A DNA stretch of 64,000 bases from Opisthocomus hoazin. Lineage: Eukaryota; Chordata; Aves; Opisthocomiformes; Opisthocomidae. A model generated the notes under the pieces. That model had not been told where the DNA came from. It worked only from the letters and a program-made list of their open reading frames with translations, and did not search any database. Positions 24,201 to 36,133 of this stretch are shown here, piece by piece (the stretch's first letter is position 1; the number at the start of each line of letters is the position of its first letter). Location of the stretch: positions 10,456,417 to 10,520,416 of the forward strand of contig NC_134415.1 in the NCBI RefSeq assembly GCF_030867145.1, read 5' to 3'. A program made the position numbers and the translations under genes.

Positions 24201-26832
24201 TTGCTACTTCAGCAGCACAGTGCTTGGGTTCCTATATAACTACAGGGCAGGCTCATCAGGCTGCCCATGTAATGCTTAACTAACTTGTATTGATGTGACC
24301 CAGGCTATCTGCTTCAATGGATGGATTGGTTTTCTCCTTTTCTTTCATCATGAAAGTTCTTTACTGCATGCCCTCAAGAGGGGATGTGGTAGGGGTAGAC
24401 TAAGCAAAATAGGTGCTCAATTAATTTGACCAAGGAGGCCTATATCATGTTTCCAAAATAGCCTCAGTGTAGTGTCAAACACTTTGTGCTCACTCTATCT
24501 GTGCTGGATGTGGATTTTGATTTAAACTCAAATCCTCCAAGAAAAACACGATGAGTGCATTAAATAAATAAATAGCAGATAATAAGGTGTCACAGAAGCT
24601 CATGTTCAATCTTCCAAGATCTGCAACTGATCTCCCTAAGCTACTTGCCATTTCTAACCGATATAAAGTTATGAGTTGTCTAGAGATGTCGGGGGCGGTA
24701 ATCTTATGAAAGACAAGAAGCTATACCCTTAGTGTTTAATCAACCAAGTAGGTGGCTTAGTACATCAGACCAGTTTTATCTGGTTTGGGATGATAAATAA
24801 GGTAACAATATAAACCAAATTTCTGTGGATATTTCTTTTAGCAGCAGAAACAGTCTGAAGTATGTGCAAAAGCCACAAACTGTTAAGATAACTAATACCA
24901 CATCGTCCAGTTACATCTGTGTGCTTGTAGAAACCAGTTGTGCTCAAGAATGCAGAAGAAATCAGAAGCATCTTGTATTTGAGGTTTTACGAAGAAGTTT
25001 TTTTTAACAGAAGAAAGTGAGATTGAATGCACTTTCATGTAATTCCTAGACAAATGGTTCTATAAAACAAAAATCAAGATGTGCTACGTAAAAAAGACAT
25101 TTAGATAGTGAGGACTGATTTTAGATAGCTCTGAAATAGTCTTTTAATCTATTCCAGTTATTGAATTCTTGTTTTCTACATGTCTGTAATGTATCTCAAT
25201 CTTAGTCATCAGATGATAACTGAAGAATACCCAGAAAACCAGTAGTTTTCAAAGTCCATCATACTGAACATATACAATAATTTTTGCAGACAGTTTGCAT
25301 ATAGACACCCCACTGACCTGGATCAAACTTTTGTTTTCATTTTGCAGTGCAAGAACATAATTCTTTGTTCCACAATGTTTAACAAATGTCTATACATTCA
25401 AATTTTAATCCTTACTGGTGCTAAATTCCCTATGATGATGTCTTCAAATCTGAACACAAGAAAACTCTCTTGCATTGTGTTGAATGAGTTTCTCTCCAAT
25501 ACTTTGATCATTACGTTCTGATCTGGAGGCTTCTCTGCTTCATGAAACAGCCTGGGCCTTTGTTATCTTTTCCATTGGAACTTTATGACTATTTGTTCAA
25601 TGTTAGTCTCTGTAGCACAGGAGTTTACATACAGGCTGTCTTTTTAATGGAGAGTTTAGAATTATGTTCTCTAAAGCTGCCTTTCCATATACTCATTATA
25701 AATATTTCAAGGCTCTCTTTTCTCTGCACTTATGTTCATAATAGAACCAGAAGAGACTATGGAATGAAACATAATCAACAAAGAATATGAATAGCTCACA
25801 GCAGACACTATAAATAAAGGAAATTTTAAGTAACTTGACATTGTATCTCTTTGAAACATGTTATACTACATGTTAATATTTGTGTAAGGAATCGTTTTCT
25901 AGGTCATGAACAAGATATTTCTGTCTTTTCTTTTTATGCCTTTCTCGGAAATCAGCAGGAAGGATCTATTCATTTCAACTGGAGTATCAGGGGTTCTAGG
26001 ACACAGCTGGAGCAGATGCTAATTGAAGGAACAAGGCAGCTGTGTCAAGATATGTGTATATCTATGAAGAAAGAAGACTTTTGTGTGGGTTTTGCCTTCA
26101 GCTCTCTCTGAAGTCTTCCATGCAGTCAGGGCTTTGGTTGGCAACAAAAGTGGCCTTATTAATAAATTATTTGGGCTGATGCCAGTTTAAGGAACTGTAA
26201 CTTTGCCAAGGATTGTAGGAGTTCAATGAAAAATATATATTTTAAAAGAATTTATATATCTGTATGGAAATTGTTTCACTTCTGTCTTCAGAAGAATCTT
26301 AGATCCTGCATATTACTAAACAGATGTTTATTGACAGCTAATTCCAATTGACTTATTCCTGCCTGTATGGACAACCTTGAGAACTGCGGTTTAGTGCAAA
26401 GGCACCTGACTTCCTCTGCGAGACACAGCCAGGCTTCCACATCAGAGGGAGAAATGTCAGGCTGCCAGAAATGCAAAATTTCACACAGAAGTATTAGAGT
26501 GCTTAGAATCCCGTTATGGCACTTGAGGTATTTTAGATTAATATTGAGTTAGAGGGCATAGAAGAAGCTTATTTGTGTCTAACCAGACATTGATATGTTG
26601 CTGGAAGAAAAACAGTAGCATCGTGAATAGTCCATAATGGGAGTGAATAACAGTAAATTCAGTGGAGTGGAACAGAAAAAAGCAGGATGAATTGTATGCA
26701 TATATTATGTGAAACATTTTCTTCCTTGTTTCTTAGACTGATGCAAGATACTTATCTGACAAGATGAAAATAGGTGTGTTTTCTAAATATTGGTCATTAC
26801 TGCTTTATCTGTAATCTTCCTATGCCCCAGAT

Positions 26833-26862
26833 TAAAAAAAAAAAAAAAAAAACAAAACAAAA
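26833..26862 (+). repeat. A-rich simple sequence
   Basis: About 20 adenines followed by AACAAAACAAAAAAA and then CCCCC. No retrotransposed body precedes it, so it is best called simple A-rich sequence. Confidence 0.8.
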
Positions 26863-28184
26863 AAACCCCCAAAACCTCAAACCTTGTCTTCTGTTATGCT
26901 TACAGACTGCTTACGGCACAGAGAGACCTTGATCTAGCTTAGGGATTAATGTCAATATGGATCCTGTGAAAAGCATTGCCTTCACATTTCGCAACAGTAT
27001 CTTGCCACAAAAGAAGCAATGGTAACAGTAAGGGTTGAAAACAAAGCTTAGTAAGTCAAAATCAATAATTATGTGTTCCTGTAACAGGGCAGGAAAAGTC
27101 CAGCATTTGGGTATCTGTGAGGAAGCAAAAGCGCTCTTTGCTCTTTCAGTGCTTGAGGACTTCTGTATTTGGATGAGATGAAAACACGAGGCTAATGTCT
27201 CGGCCCACAGCTGAGCCACCCATGAAGCAGAGAGTTCAAGGCAATGCTTTCTTATGATGCATGACAGAAAAGATTGATCCTCTACCTGTTTTCAATTTTC
27301 CTGCTCAAAGTCTTCCTTTACTTTCCTTCATTTCCTTATACCATTACATCGTGATTGAGCTTTTCATGTCATACTCATCCCATGTCAGTGACACATATGC
27401 TCTGCACTGTCCTGAGCCATTCTGTAGCTCACTGCCCTTTGCTTTGAAAGTGCTGACAGATTTAGTACTCTTTCCTTTCCCACCTTTACACGTACTTGTA
27501 CGGTGCTGTACACGTCAAATGACCACTTAATTTTATTAAGCCAGGAAGTCTATCATTTCCACACCAACAATCTTTCTCAAGCTTGTAACTTCTGGAAGGC
27601 TACTGGTATTTGTCCATCAAATGCCTCTTTACTGCACTGTTGTGCAAAAACAAAAGCAGTGAAAGGCAGGGGGAAGTGAACAAATGTAATTGAGTTAATG
27701 AGGTTATCCATGTGAGTCTACTTAGACTGTAAGCTTTTGGGGTAGGAACAGTACGCTTGTTGCATTTTGTTTAGTGTTTGGTACAGCTGATCCCAGCTTT
27801 GATTGACATGTCTGAGAGTGCACAATGCAGCTAACTTCATAGTGAGAACACCCTGAACTAGAGCACAAGGTTGTTTGGAGATGTAAGACTCAATTAAAAC
27901 AAACCAACCCCCTTGTCTAAGGACATACATTAACCTGGATGATAGATTTGGAGAATAAAATTTCCCCTTGCTTACCTCTAAGGTGTTTTCTGCAATGCTG
28001 TCTGTACTGACCACTGCTAGAGGCATGATGTTGAACCAGACATACCATCAGTTCAAGTCCCAATTTTTCATTTTTTTTTAAGATGATATATCCTGAACTA
28101 TTTCAGTATCTGTGGATATTGGGAAGACATCTGGCACAAGAGCAAGTAAATAAAGTGCCAGATGACAATGTGAATACCCTATTT

Positions 28185-28249
28185 AAAAGTCATGAGTCTT
28201 GTCATGACTTTTTTTTCCTCTCTCTTTAGGCTACACTAAAGTAGCCTAA
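28185..28249. repeat. Two adjacent perfect inverted repeats
   Basis: First hairpin: AAAAGTCATGA (28,185-28,195), 6-nt loop, TCATGACTTTT (28,202-28,212). Second hairpin: TTAGGCTAC (28,226-28,234), 6-nt loop, GTAGCCTAA (28,241-28,249). Stems of 11 and 9 bp are both perfect. Function unknown. Confidence 0.85.
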
Positions 28250-30479
28250 CTCTACTTTACTAAAGAAAACACTTCCTGTAATACAGCCCCAGGTAAGACT
28301 AAGCTGGCTCAGAAAAGACTGTCAGAATTTTGTTAATTGAACAGTTAATCTTCTTCCCCCAGGTGGTGCTTTTTTCCTTAGTGCTGAGTACATGATGTAA
28401 AAAATAGAAAGATAAACCCTCTTAGGGCATAATTCATCCTTCTTATTGTACACATACACAAAAAGATGAGCTGCTATATTGACAGTTCACACAATGCCTC
28501 TTTAAGTTAAATTTAGGACCACTGGTGAGCATTTCAATTGTGTTTACTTGAACATCTTCCCTGAACATAAGTGAAATAGGAATGACATATCTCATGTCAT
28601 TTGGTGAGTGAGGCTGGCCAGCTTGGATGTTAGGCACGACTCTATTTTCTGATGACTCTATTTTCTGTAAGCTCTTAATATGATGACATTGGCAAGGGTG
28701 GGGACAGAGCATAATAAAAAATTTGCTGGAAAGTTTTCCTGCCAACTGTTGCATAAATCAATGTTTTGGTATTACTTCAGGTTCCATAACTAATTTCTAA
28801 AGTGCTCTAGGCTGTGACATTTTAAACTAAAATGTTTTAGGAGAAATTAAGACCTTGAGACATGATGCAAGCATTGTCTGAATTATAACTCTCCACACTG
28901 TTTGCCATTCTGTCTCAGAATTGAAGCTTGTAGTGAAATGTAATTGTTCTTAATCTTTTCTACATGTTTTCTCAGTGGAAACGGTCTATAAAAAGATAGG
29001 GAGGCAAATATCTAATTCTTTCCTTTCTGTTTCTGACCAGCTCTGTTTGGATTGTGATGCAGAAGAAGACTGGAACCTAACTCAGGGTTCCCACACAGGT
29101 GACAAAAATCTACTGCACAAAGCAAAAGGAAATTGTGTAAGAATTACAGACAAAATAGATGGTGAGTACAGAATGTCCTTTATATGGTCAGTTATGTCTT
29201 GACTGTATTTGAAAGACATGGGCATTAATGTTTAATAGTGTTAACTAAGAGCCAGGATATGAGAGGGAAAAGTTAAAGCAATGATAATATCCAAGTTGTA
29301 AACCTGTGAGATAATTTCATTGTACTCCTTACCTACAGTAATGAGTGAAAGAAAGCAATGTTTAGTCCTACATGCTTCCACTCATTGCTGGCTATCTATC
29401 AAGAGATGGAAGTAACTCCTTCTGCCATAGCCACAGATGTGAATCTAGGCATAGTGAAGATGTTGGAATAAAAGGCAAAAAGAGTGATGTCATGATACAC
29501 CATTTAAGGATGAAACAGTTAACACATGTAGGAGAGAATGAGGACAACTCAAAGGAAGGTTCATTAGAAACTGGCAAACTAACGTAGGTCTTTGAAGTGA
29601 TCAACAATTTCAGACAAAGACATGAATCAAGATAAACAAGTACAAGAGAACAGATGCCATTTTGTAGCTAGAAGCAGGTCACCCACCATATTGAGAACAT
29701 TCTTGGTCTGTGGATGACCTTGGAGAAATCATGCAGCAAGATGAGATATCACACAAAGTTCTTGGATACAGTGGTGGCGATGAAGTCAAAGAAGAGTTGC
29801 TCGGGACAATAAATTCGGTAGGACAGTAGATACTAGATACTTGGTCAGATGAAGATGTTGAAGTTGAGGAAGAAAGGCATAAGAATATGAGAGACTGGGA
29901 ATGGGTATAGTGAGCTGACACACTGATCTAGCAAAATTTTTACTTGTCATTGCTCATGGGAGGGACTTTTCATTTCCTAACTGGATCACACTAGTTGCTC
30001 TATGTATTCAGCGCTACAAAAGCTGTAGATCAATGGTGGCCTCTGTCCATGGCATAATCTTTTCGGTATGAAAACGTCATAATCGTAATTGAATTTCCTG
30101 ACCTTTATCTGGGCATCTGGGTTATTCAGCTGCACCATAATTCTTTTGCCTTATTCTAGTTGAATTGATTGCCAGCTGTTCATCTGCAATGTATTTGCTT
30201 TATAAAGACAATCAGCACCAGAACTCGGCTTAATATAACAATTCAGCTGACAAACGGAAAGTCATTTTAACTATAAAACCAGTAGGAATTTACTATGCTA
30301 ATCAGGCTTTGGGTCCCTCATACTAAAGGCCTAGCCAGGGACATAAAGCACAAGTTATGGATTGAGCCCACTTTACATAGCTGCACCTGTCTTAGCATAA
30401 ATAAGTCCCACCTGAGCTAGATCAGCCTAGTCAGGCAGCCAGGACTGCTTGAACATTATCAAGCACTGTATTTAGGTGG

Positions 30480-30914
30480 AATCACAGAATGTTCGGGGTT
30501 GGAAGAGACCTCTGTGGGTCATCTAGTCCAACCCCCTGCCGAAGCAGGGTCACCTACAGCAGGCTGCACAAGACCGCGTCCAGATGGGTCTTGAATATCT
30601 CCAGAGAAGGAGACTCCACAACCTCCCTGGGCAGCCTGTTCCAGTGCTCTGTCACCCTCAGAGGGAAGAAGTTCTTCCTCATGTTCAGACGGAACTTCCT
30701 ATGCTTCAGTTTGTGCCCATTGCCCCTTGTCCTGTCGCTGGGCACCACTGAAAAGAGTCTGGCCCCATCCTCCTGACACCCACCCTTCAGATATTTATAA
30801 GCATTTATAAGGTCCCCTCTCAGCCTTCTCTTCTTCAGCTTGAACAAGCCCAGCTCCCTCAGCCTCTCCTCGTAGAAGAGATGTTCCAGTCCCCTCACCA
30901 TCCTCGTAGCCCTA
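30480..30914 (-). mobile_element. CR1 LINE 3' fragment
   Basis: Minus-strand CR1 of the same 3'-end type as the 20 kb copy. The 3'UTR begins at 30,480 and the C-terminal ORF2 segment extends to about 30,914 ([14 protein letters not shown] region upstream of [22 protein letters not shown]). An apparent ATG upstream of the coding part is in flanking DNA. 5'-truncated, without RT catalytic motifs. Confidence 0.93.
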
Positions 30915-33900
30915 AATGCTAGATGATTTACTGACTCACATACGTGCATATATATGCATCTGTGTGTATTTTGTGTGGATTTGTAGCCCAACAGACATCC
31001 TGTGATGCTGTGGCTGATTAACTGTTGCTGTCCCCCAAGCCAGCTGCTTTACTGTACTGCGGAGTTAAAAGAACAGGCAAATGACAAAATACTTAAATAC
31101 AGATCAGATTAATTGCACCAATAACAACATCCAGTTCTGCGGTATTTTGAGGGGAATTCATAAAGGTGATCTTCTCATGTCCTTTATATAGGAACTTAGT
31201 GGAAGGAACCAGTATTTTGTAGCAATGACTTAAAACTTAGATGTGATAAATAGTTTTACAACTAGCCTTCTTTCTGCATAGGAAGCCCAGAAAGAATAGA
31301 TTTCAACGCCTTGAATCAGGTTGCATAAATCTTTCTCACTTTCCTGGTCTCTCTTTCCTCTTTTTTGAAAATATATAAAACCCTAAAACAAAAGTATTGG
31401 GCCAGCTAAGGCTTAAGGCTGCATATATATAAACATGGCAAGGATTTTACTGAAGAAGGGCCACAACTCAACCAGCCACTCCTTAAAGTGGAGAATACTA
31501 TTCCCTGTGCATCAGCAGCTCTTAGCAGTGTATATGCTAGAGACTGCATCTATCCAGATTATTTGCTGAAACAGCTTCCCCTTCTCTACTTAGGGCATGA
31601 ACTTGAATTGTTATAATTGCTATAGCAATTTCAGTTTGAGCTGTACTGTGGAGATAAACAAAGGCAGAAATCTGAAGACAGCAATTATGAACTCCTGTAT
31701 GGATGACTCTTGCCAATCATCATGTGACAACAGCAAAGGATCACAGTAAGAGGAAGTGAAATTATGAGATATCAATATATGTCATACATACTATTTCAGC
31801 TTTCCTTTGGTTTTCTCAGAGCTTCTTTCTTTTTTGGCTTTGTAGCGCTTATCTTTCACAGCACTGGATGATGATCTACAGTCTTAGCGTCAGCACACTT
31901 TATTCACTTCAGCTGCAAAGGTCTTCATCCTATGAACCGTCAAACAGATGGGGGCATTCACATTTGTTCATTAGTATAAGTAGTGTTCACCTTGCTAATG
32001 TTCTGTACTGAAGTAAACCAAAGGATAGGAAAGAGATGTTATTCCCTATCTTATCAGGTTGGATTTGTTTAATTCCAAATCTTATTATGGAAATACTGTC
32101 AAAAATACTTTCCAATTACTAAATGTATTTGTGACGTTGCAACAAATTTGTACCGAAATACTGCCTTATCTTCAAAACCATCCCATTTTGTAAACTTCCC
32201 CAGGTGGTTTACAAAGTGAGCTTACCTCAGGGTTGTTCTCTCCAGAGGGAACTTATTTATTGTAATTGATAGGAGGATGCTTGCTGTTTTAACAAGAACT
32301 GAAAAGTGGTCAATAGCTTTCTTTTTTATGTGACCAAACTCGGCACATCCATGTATGTGTGTGTGTGAATGTCTGTAACAGAACAGAAGCTTATGCCTAA
32401 AAGAAGGGGGTAAAAAATGATGAAATAGTTGTTCTTGTTGTCTCCATATATTCTTAAAAACAAACCATGTCACTAGACTCTTTTAAAAAAGAGAGAAGAA
32501 CCTTAGGAAAAACTTGATCTTTGGCAACTTTTCCTTCAGAATGGTACATACTTATTGCAGTAAAAAAGATAAAATTAGAGCCCTAAGTACTTAAGTTAAT
32601 CCCTTGTCTCCTACAGAAAAGGACTAGACTGAAAAATCTGCCATTATTCCATGGCATTTTGGGCTCTCTGCAGGCAAGAAGGTCTACTGATATAATCAAA
32701 GTCCACATTTTTCAACCGTGTCGTCAAGGACTCTGGGAGTTGTCCAAGAAAACCAAAAAGACAATATGTAATTTTCTGCTTGATTTAACAGAATATGTTC
32801 TTCTCTAAGGAATGAAAATGAGGAGGCCCAGTTTCCTACAGATCTGTATTCTTTGTTCCTTTCTCTAGCTCTAGTACAATAAATTTCCTCTATTCTGCTC
32901 TCATGTTTCCCTATGAACCGCTCGCTTGTGGTGGGTATTCCTAAACAATGCGAATCCTGTTTGACTGAGACATACAGTCAGTTCTGCTTATCTTCCCCAC
33001 CACCCAAATACTGATTCTGTATGTGTGTGAATTTTGCAGGCGTTTAATGATCTTCATCTTAAAAGCTTGGCTGACATTTCCTACTGTGTTCAAAAGCTAT
33101 TATGAGGTCTGAAGGAACACTCCTGCCACATAAATTTTACTCCCTTAGAAAATAAGATTTATAACTTAAACTCTTCTTCTGATTTTTTTACTGTACTTTA
33201 CAGCGATTTAAATGGCAGAAACTGTCTTATCTGTGCTGCTTTGATAGCCTGGTCATCAGATATTTTACTAATTATCATCTCCATGATGCAGCCTACACTG
33301 AATTGCATTGGTTTAGCATATATTACCAAACAACTGCTGCCTATCTGTCTTTGAAATAAAATTTGCCTGAAACGAACTTTGTACAAGCAAAAGCGGGAGC
33401 TGTGCCACAAGATATCTCACTTTCAGTGTGCGGCAGGGAATCAAACGGACTTTCATGCTTCCCTGTTGCTTGGGTTTGGTTACAATACTAGCGTAGCATC
33501 TTGTGCTCCAGATGCAGGAGTCCCTAGCTGCAGTATCTGCAGAGGCCTGGATTTCGGGAGAGTGTTTCTGTGACCCGACCCTGACCGGCAATGCATACAT
33601 CTCTGGAATGCTGGCAGGGTTTCACATGCAGCTGTTCAACCAGCCCCTCCTATATTCTCTATAGCTTTTATGCTGAAAAGTATATTTTACAATAAATGAG
33701 CAGTAAGAATACAGAAATGTTAGAGGAAAACAATAAAATGGCTTGTTGGAACGTGTGTGGTTTTTGCTATGGCGAGCTGATCATATTTTTAAACAAAAAA
33801 AGCTCTGTTTCACAATGCATTAATGCATTATTGCATTTAAGTGAGAAATCCAGGAGGTTAAATGCTTCACAGAGATTTCTGGCTCCTAACCAGCAGGCAT

Positions 33901-34699
33901 TCTCCAGCATAGTAGCTGGCAAACGTTGCATTGTTGGAGACCCTGCTTCTGCAGGTACGTTAGTTCCAACTAGCTAGAAGTTATGCATGGGTAAGTTGAG
34001 AACTATGTAGCAGGTATCTGAAAAATCCCAGTCATCATTTTCTCATGCACCTAATAAAAGCTACTAGGCAAGCCAAACACTCACCTAGGATCATTGTTTG
34101 CTAGGTTGGAGCTCCTTCTAAAAGGAACTTTTAAATGGGTAAAATAGGTTTCTCATTAGCTGGATCACCTCAACTTAATATAAATAGAATGCATGAGGCA
34201 TGATTTCATGCTGCTCAGACAAGTATTAAAAATGGAATCTCATATCCACTAGAAACTAAGTGAGGCAAGGGCAGGACCAGCTTCATCCCCAGCCGCTAAG
34301 GTCTCTTAGTCCACATCATATTTTCTGATCTCCTGACTTGGCCCTTGCCATTCAGAAAGGGGAAGTCAGTCTGCTAGAGCCTGTCAAGTCATAAAAGACA
34401 ATTCTCCTGATAGCTGAAGGAGATGGGGGGGTGTGGGGGCAGAAAACGATTTTTAGCTGCTTGGAGCATGGCTTTGGCAGCGTGAGGGAGCGTTCAATGG
34501 TGTGTGATACCTTCTAGGGAGAAACTTCTCCAGCATGCTTGGAGTGGCAGCTGGGGGAGGCTTCCCCCTGCTACAGGACAGCAGGAACAGGGACCTGGCT
34601 CCAGCACTGGAGTGGATGAATGAGAATGAGCTCTCTGACTGCTTATGAAAATTCAAGCTTTAATAACATATAGATGGCTGGGGATATCCTGGGCTGCTT
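30915..34699. other. Intergenic sequence, no gene recognised
   Basis: AT-rich sequence with no supported exon, RNA gene or mobile element. A short G-rich run occurs near 34,425-34,440. Confidence 0.5.
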
Positions 34700-34912
34700 G
34701 AACAAACCTTTCTTCACCATGAGAGTGGTGAAACACTGGCTCAGGTTGCCCAGAGAAGCTGTGGCTGCCCCCTCCCTGGCAGTGCTCAAGACCAGGCTGG
34801 ATGGAGCTCTGAGCAACCTGGTCTGGTGGAAGATGTCCCCGCTCATGGCAGAGGGGTGGGAACCAGATGATCTTTAAGGTCCCTGCCAACCCTTACCATT
34901 CTATGATTCTTC
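34700..34912 (+). mobile_element. CR1 LINE 3' fragment, second 3'-end type
   Basis: Short 5'-truncated CR1. The sense strand encodes the final ORF2 residues (FFTMRVVKHWLRLPREAVAAPSL) and a 3'UTR with CTGGTCTGGTGGAAG and ACCAGATGATCT motifs, ending at CTATGATTC. This 3'UTR type matches the 60 kb copy and differs from those at 5.4-30 kb, so at least two CR1 lineages are represented here. Confidence 0.9.
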
Positions 34913-35736
34913 ATACTGTCTGCATTACATATCCCAATCAGTAATGTGACACCAGAGAACTTTAGAACAGTCCTGTTCATCTGTGTGCCTGTACTCCAAC
35001 CCAAACCCGCGCAGACTGAGCTGCCAATTAAAAAATAAATCTCTGCAGGGTGCGTATGGCAGAGGTGAGGATCTCTGGGCTGTCCCTATGCGTTCTCTCC
35101 AGGCTGTAGCCACGTCAGCCTCAGGGAGCGGGGCAAGGGGAGGCTGGAGGAGCCGCTGTGCAGTGGGAGCAGAGCCCAGCTCCCAGAGCACCGCCATGGC
35201 ACCTGGCCCTGCAGTGCGGCCCTGTGGCTCTCGCACCGCTGCCACCTCGCCCTCAGCCCTCCTCTGCGAGGAGGCGAGGCGGAGGGTCTGCCCGTGGCAG
35301 CACAGGCCGTGCTGCAGCCTTGGGGAATGAAGTTCAGCCTCCCGCAGCAGGCCCCTGCCCTGGGCCGCCATGTTGTGTTGTGGCTTACCCCAGGGGAGCA
35401 GCCTGGCTGCAGCGGCCTCCCCTCACCTCAGCTGCTGGTCTCCCCAGCTTCTCTGGCGGTGGCCGTGGCCTTACCGCTGGGGAGCCTGTTCTGGGCACTT
35501 TTTGTGTCGCCAGCACTCCTGCGGGTCAGACACCTTCCTTGGGGTCGTAGCAGTGAAGCCTAACTGTGCCCCAAAGGCTTGTCCCCTGGCGAGCACAGCG
35601 CTGCGCCCGTCAGCAGCCCAGCACTAACGGGGCATCAGTATCCTCACTCTATAGGGACTTGCTCCACCACTGCTACCGAGAGCAAAATGAGAGACGGCCG
35701 TGAGTAAGTCACGGTGAAAGCTCATCCACCCCAAGC
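34913..35736. other. GC-rich region upstream of the CpG island
   Basis: GC-rich sequence with overlapping open frames on both strands (up to 148 codons) that resemble no known protein. A YY1-like motif GCCGCCATGTTG is at 35,364-35,375. It may be distal promoter sequence of the adjacent CpG island or a decayed GC-rich repeat. Confidence 0.4.
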
Positions 35737-36030
35737 ACGCCGCGTCCCCTCCGGGCAGGCTCCCCCGGACGCCCCTCTTCCCCCCCACCCCGGCAGCCCA
35801 AACCGCAGGAGCGCAGCCGGCAGCCCGGCCTTGGGCTGAGGAGCCCGGGGGAGCGCCCCGGCCCCGCCCGGGGGCAGCGCCCCGCCCCGGCTGCGCTCCG
35901 GGGGACCGAGGCCCGCGCCCAGGTGCGGGCAATCGGCTCGGCCCGGCCCCTCCCGGCAGGGCGGGCGGGCAGTGCCGGGGGGCTCCGGCCGCCGTTCCAG
36001 AGGGGCTGCAGTAAATGGTGACGGTCTCGT
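35737..36030 (+). promoter_or_regulatory. FMN2: CpG island, candidate FMN2 promoter and 5'UTR exon
   Basis: By hand count about 35 CpG dinucleotides fall in roughly 270 bp, in a region otherwise poor in CpG. GC-box (Sp1-type) motifs are visible: CCCCGCCC at 35,862-35,869, CCCCGCCCC at 35,880-35,888 and GGGCGGGCGGG at 35,959-35,969. No TATA box is obvious, as is usual for CpG-island promoters. It lies about 3 kb upstream of a coding exon that begins with a strong splice acceptor and so needs an upstream first exon. A good splice donor GTAAGT sits at 36,128-36,133. The long minus-strand open frame over this island (236 codons) is best explained by its high GC content. Assignment to FMN2 is by position. 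Confidence 0.55.
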
Positions 36031-36127
36031 TGAAATTAATCCCAGTCTTGTAAGGGGGGCTGGCCTTTCTGACAGGGGTGCGCTCGGGGGGAGTCTCTGG
36101 GAGCACAAGGACAATGCGTCTTGAGCA

Positions 36128-36133
36128 GTAAGT
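36128..36133 (+). promoter_or_regulatory. FMN2: Candidate splice donor of a 5' non-coding exon
   Basis: GAGCA followed by GTAAGT matches the vertebrate donor consensus except for the last exon base. It is the best-looking plus-strand donor just downstream of the CpG island and could join to the acceptor at 38,928-38,929. A weaker alternative (CTTGTAAGG) lies near 36,047. Confidence 0.3.

Larger units (their letters stand above)
21246..30479. other. Long intergenic stretch, no gene recognised
   Basis: About 9 kb of AT-rich, largely unique-looking DNA without recognisable exons. It holds an A-rich simple run at about 26,833-26,862 and a pair of short perfect inverted repeats at 28,185-28,249. 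Open frames are short and unremarkable. Being free of recognisable repeats next to a neuronal gene, it could hold conserved non-coding enhancers, which cannot be judged without alignment. Confidence 0.5.
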
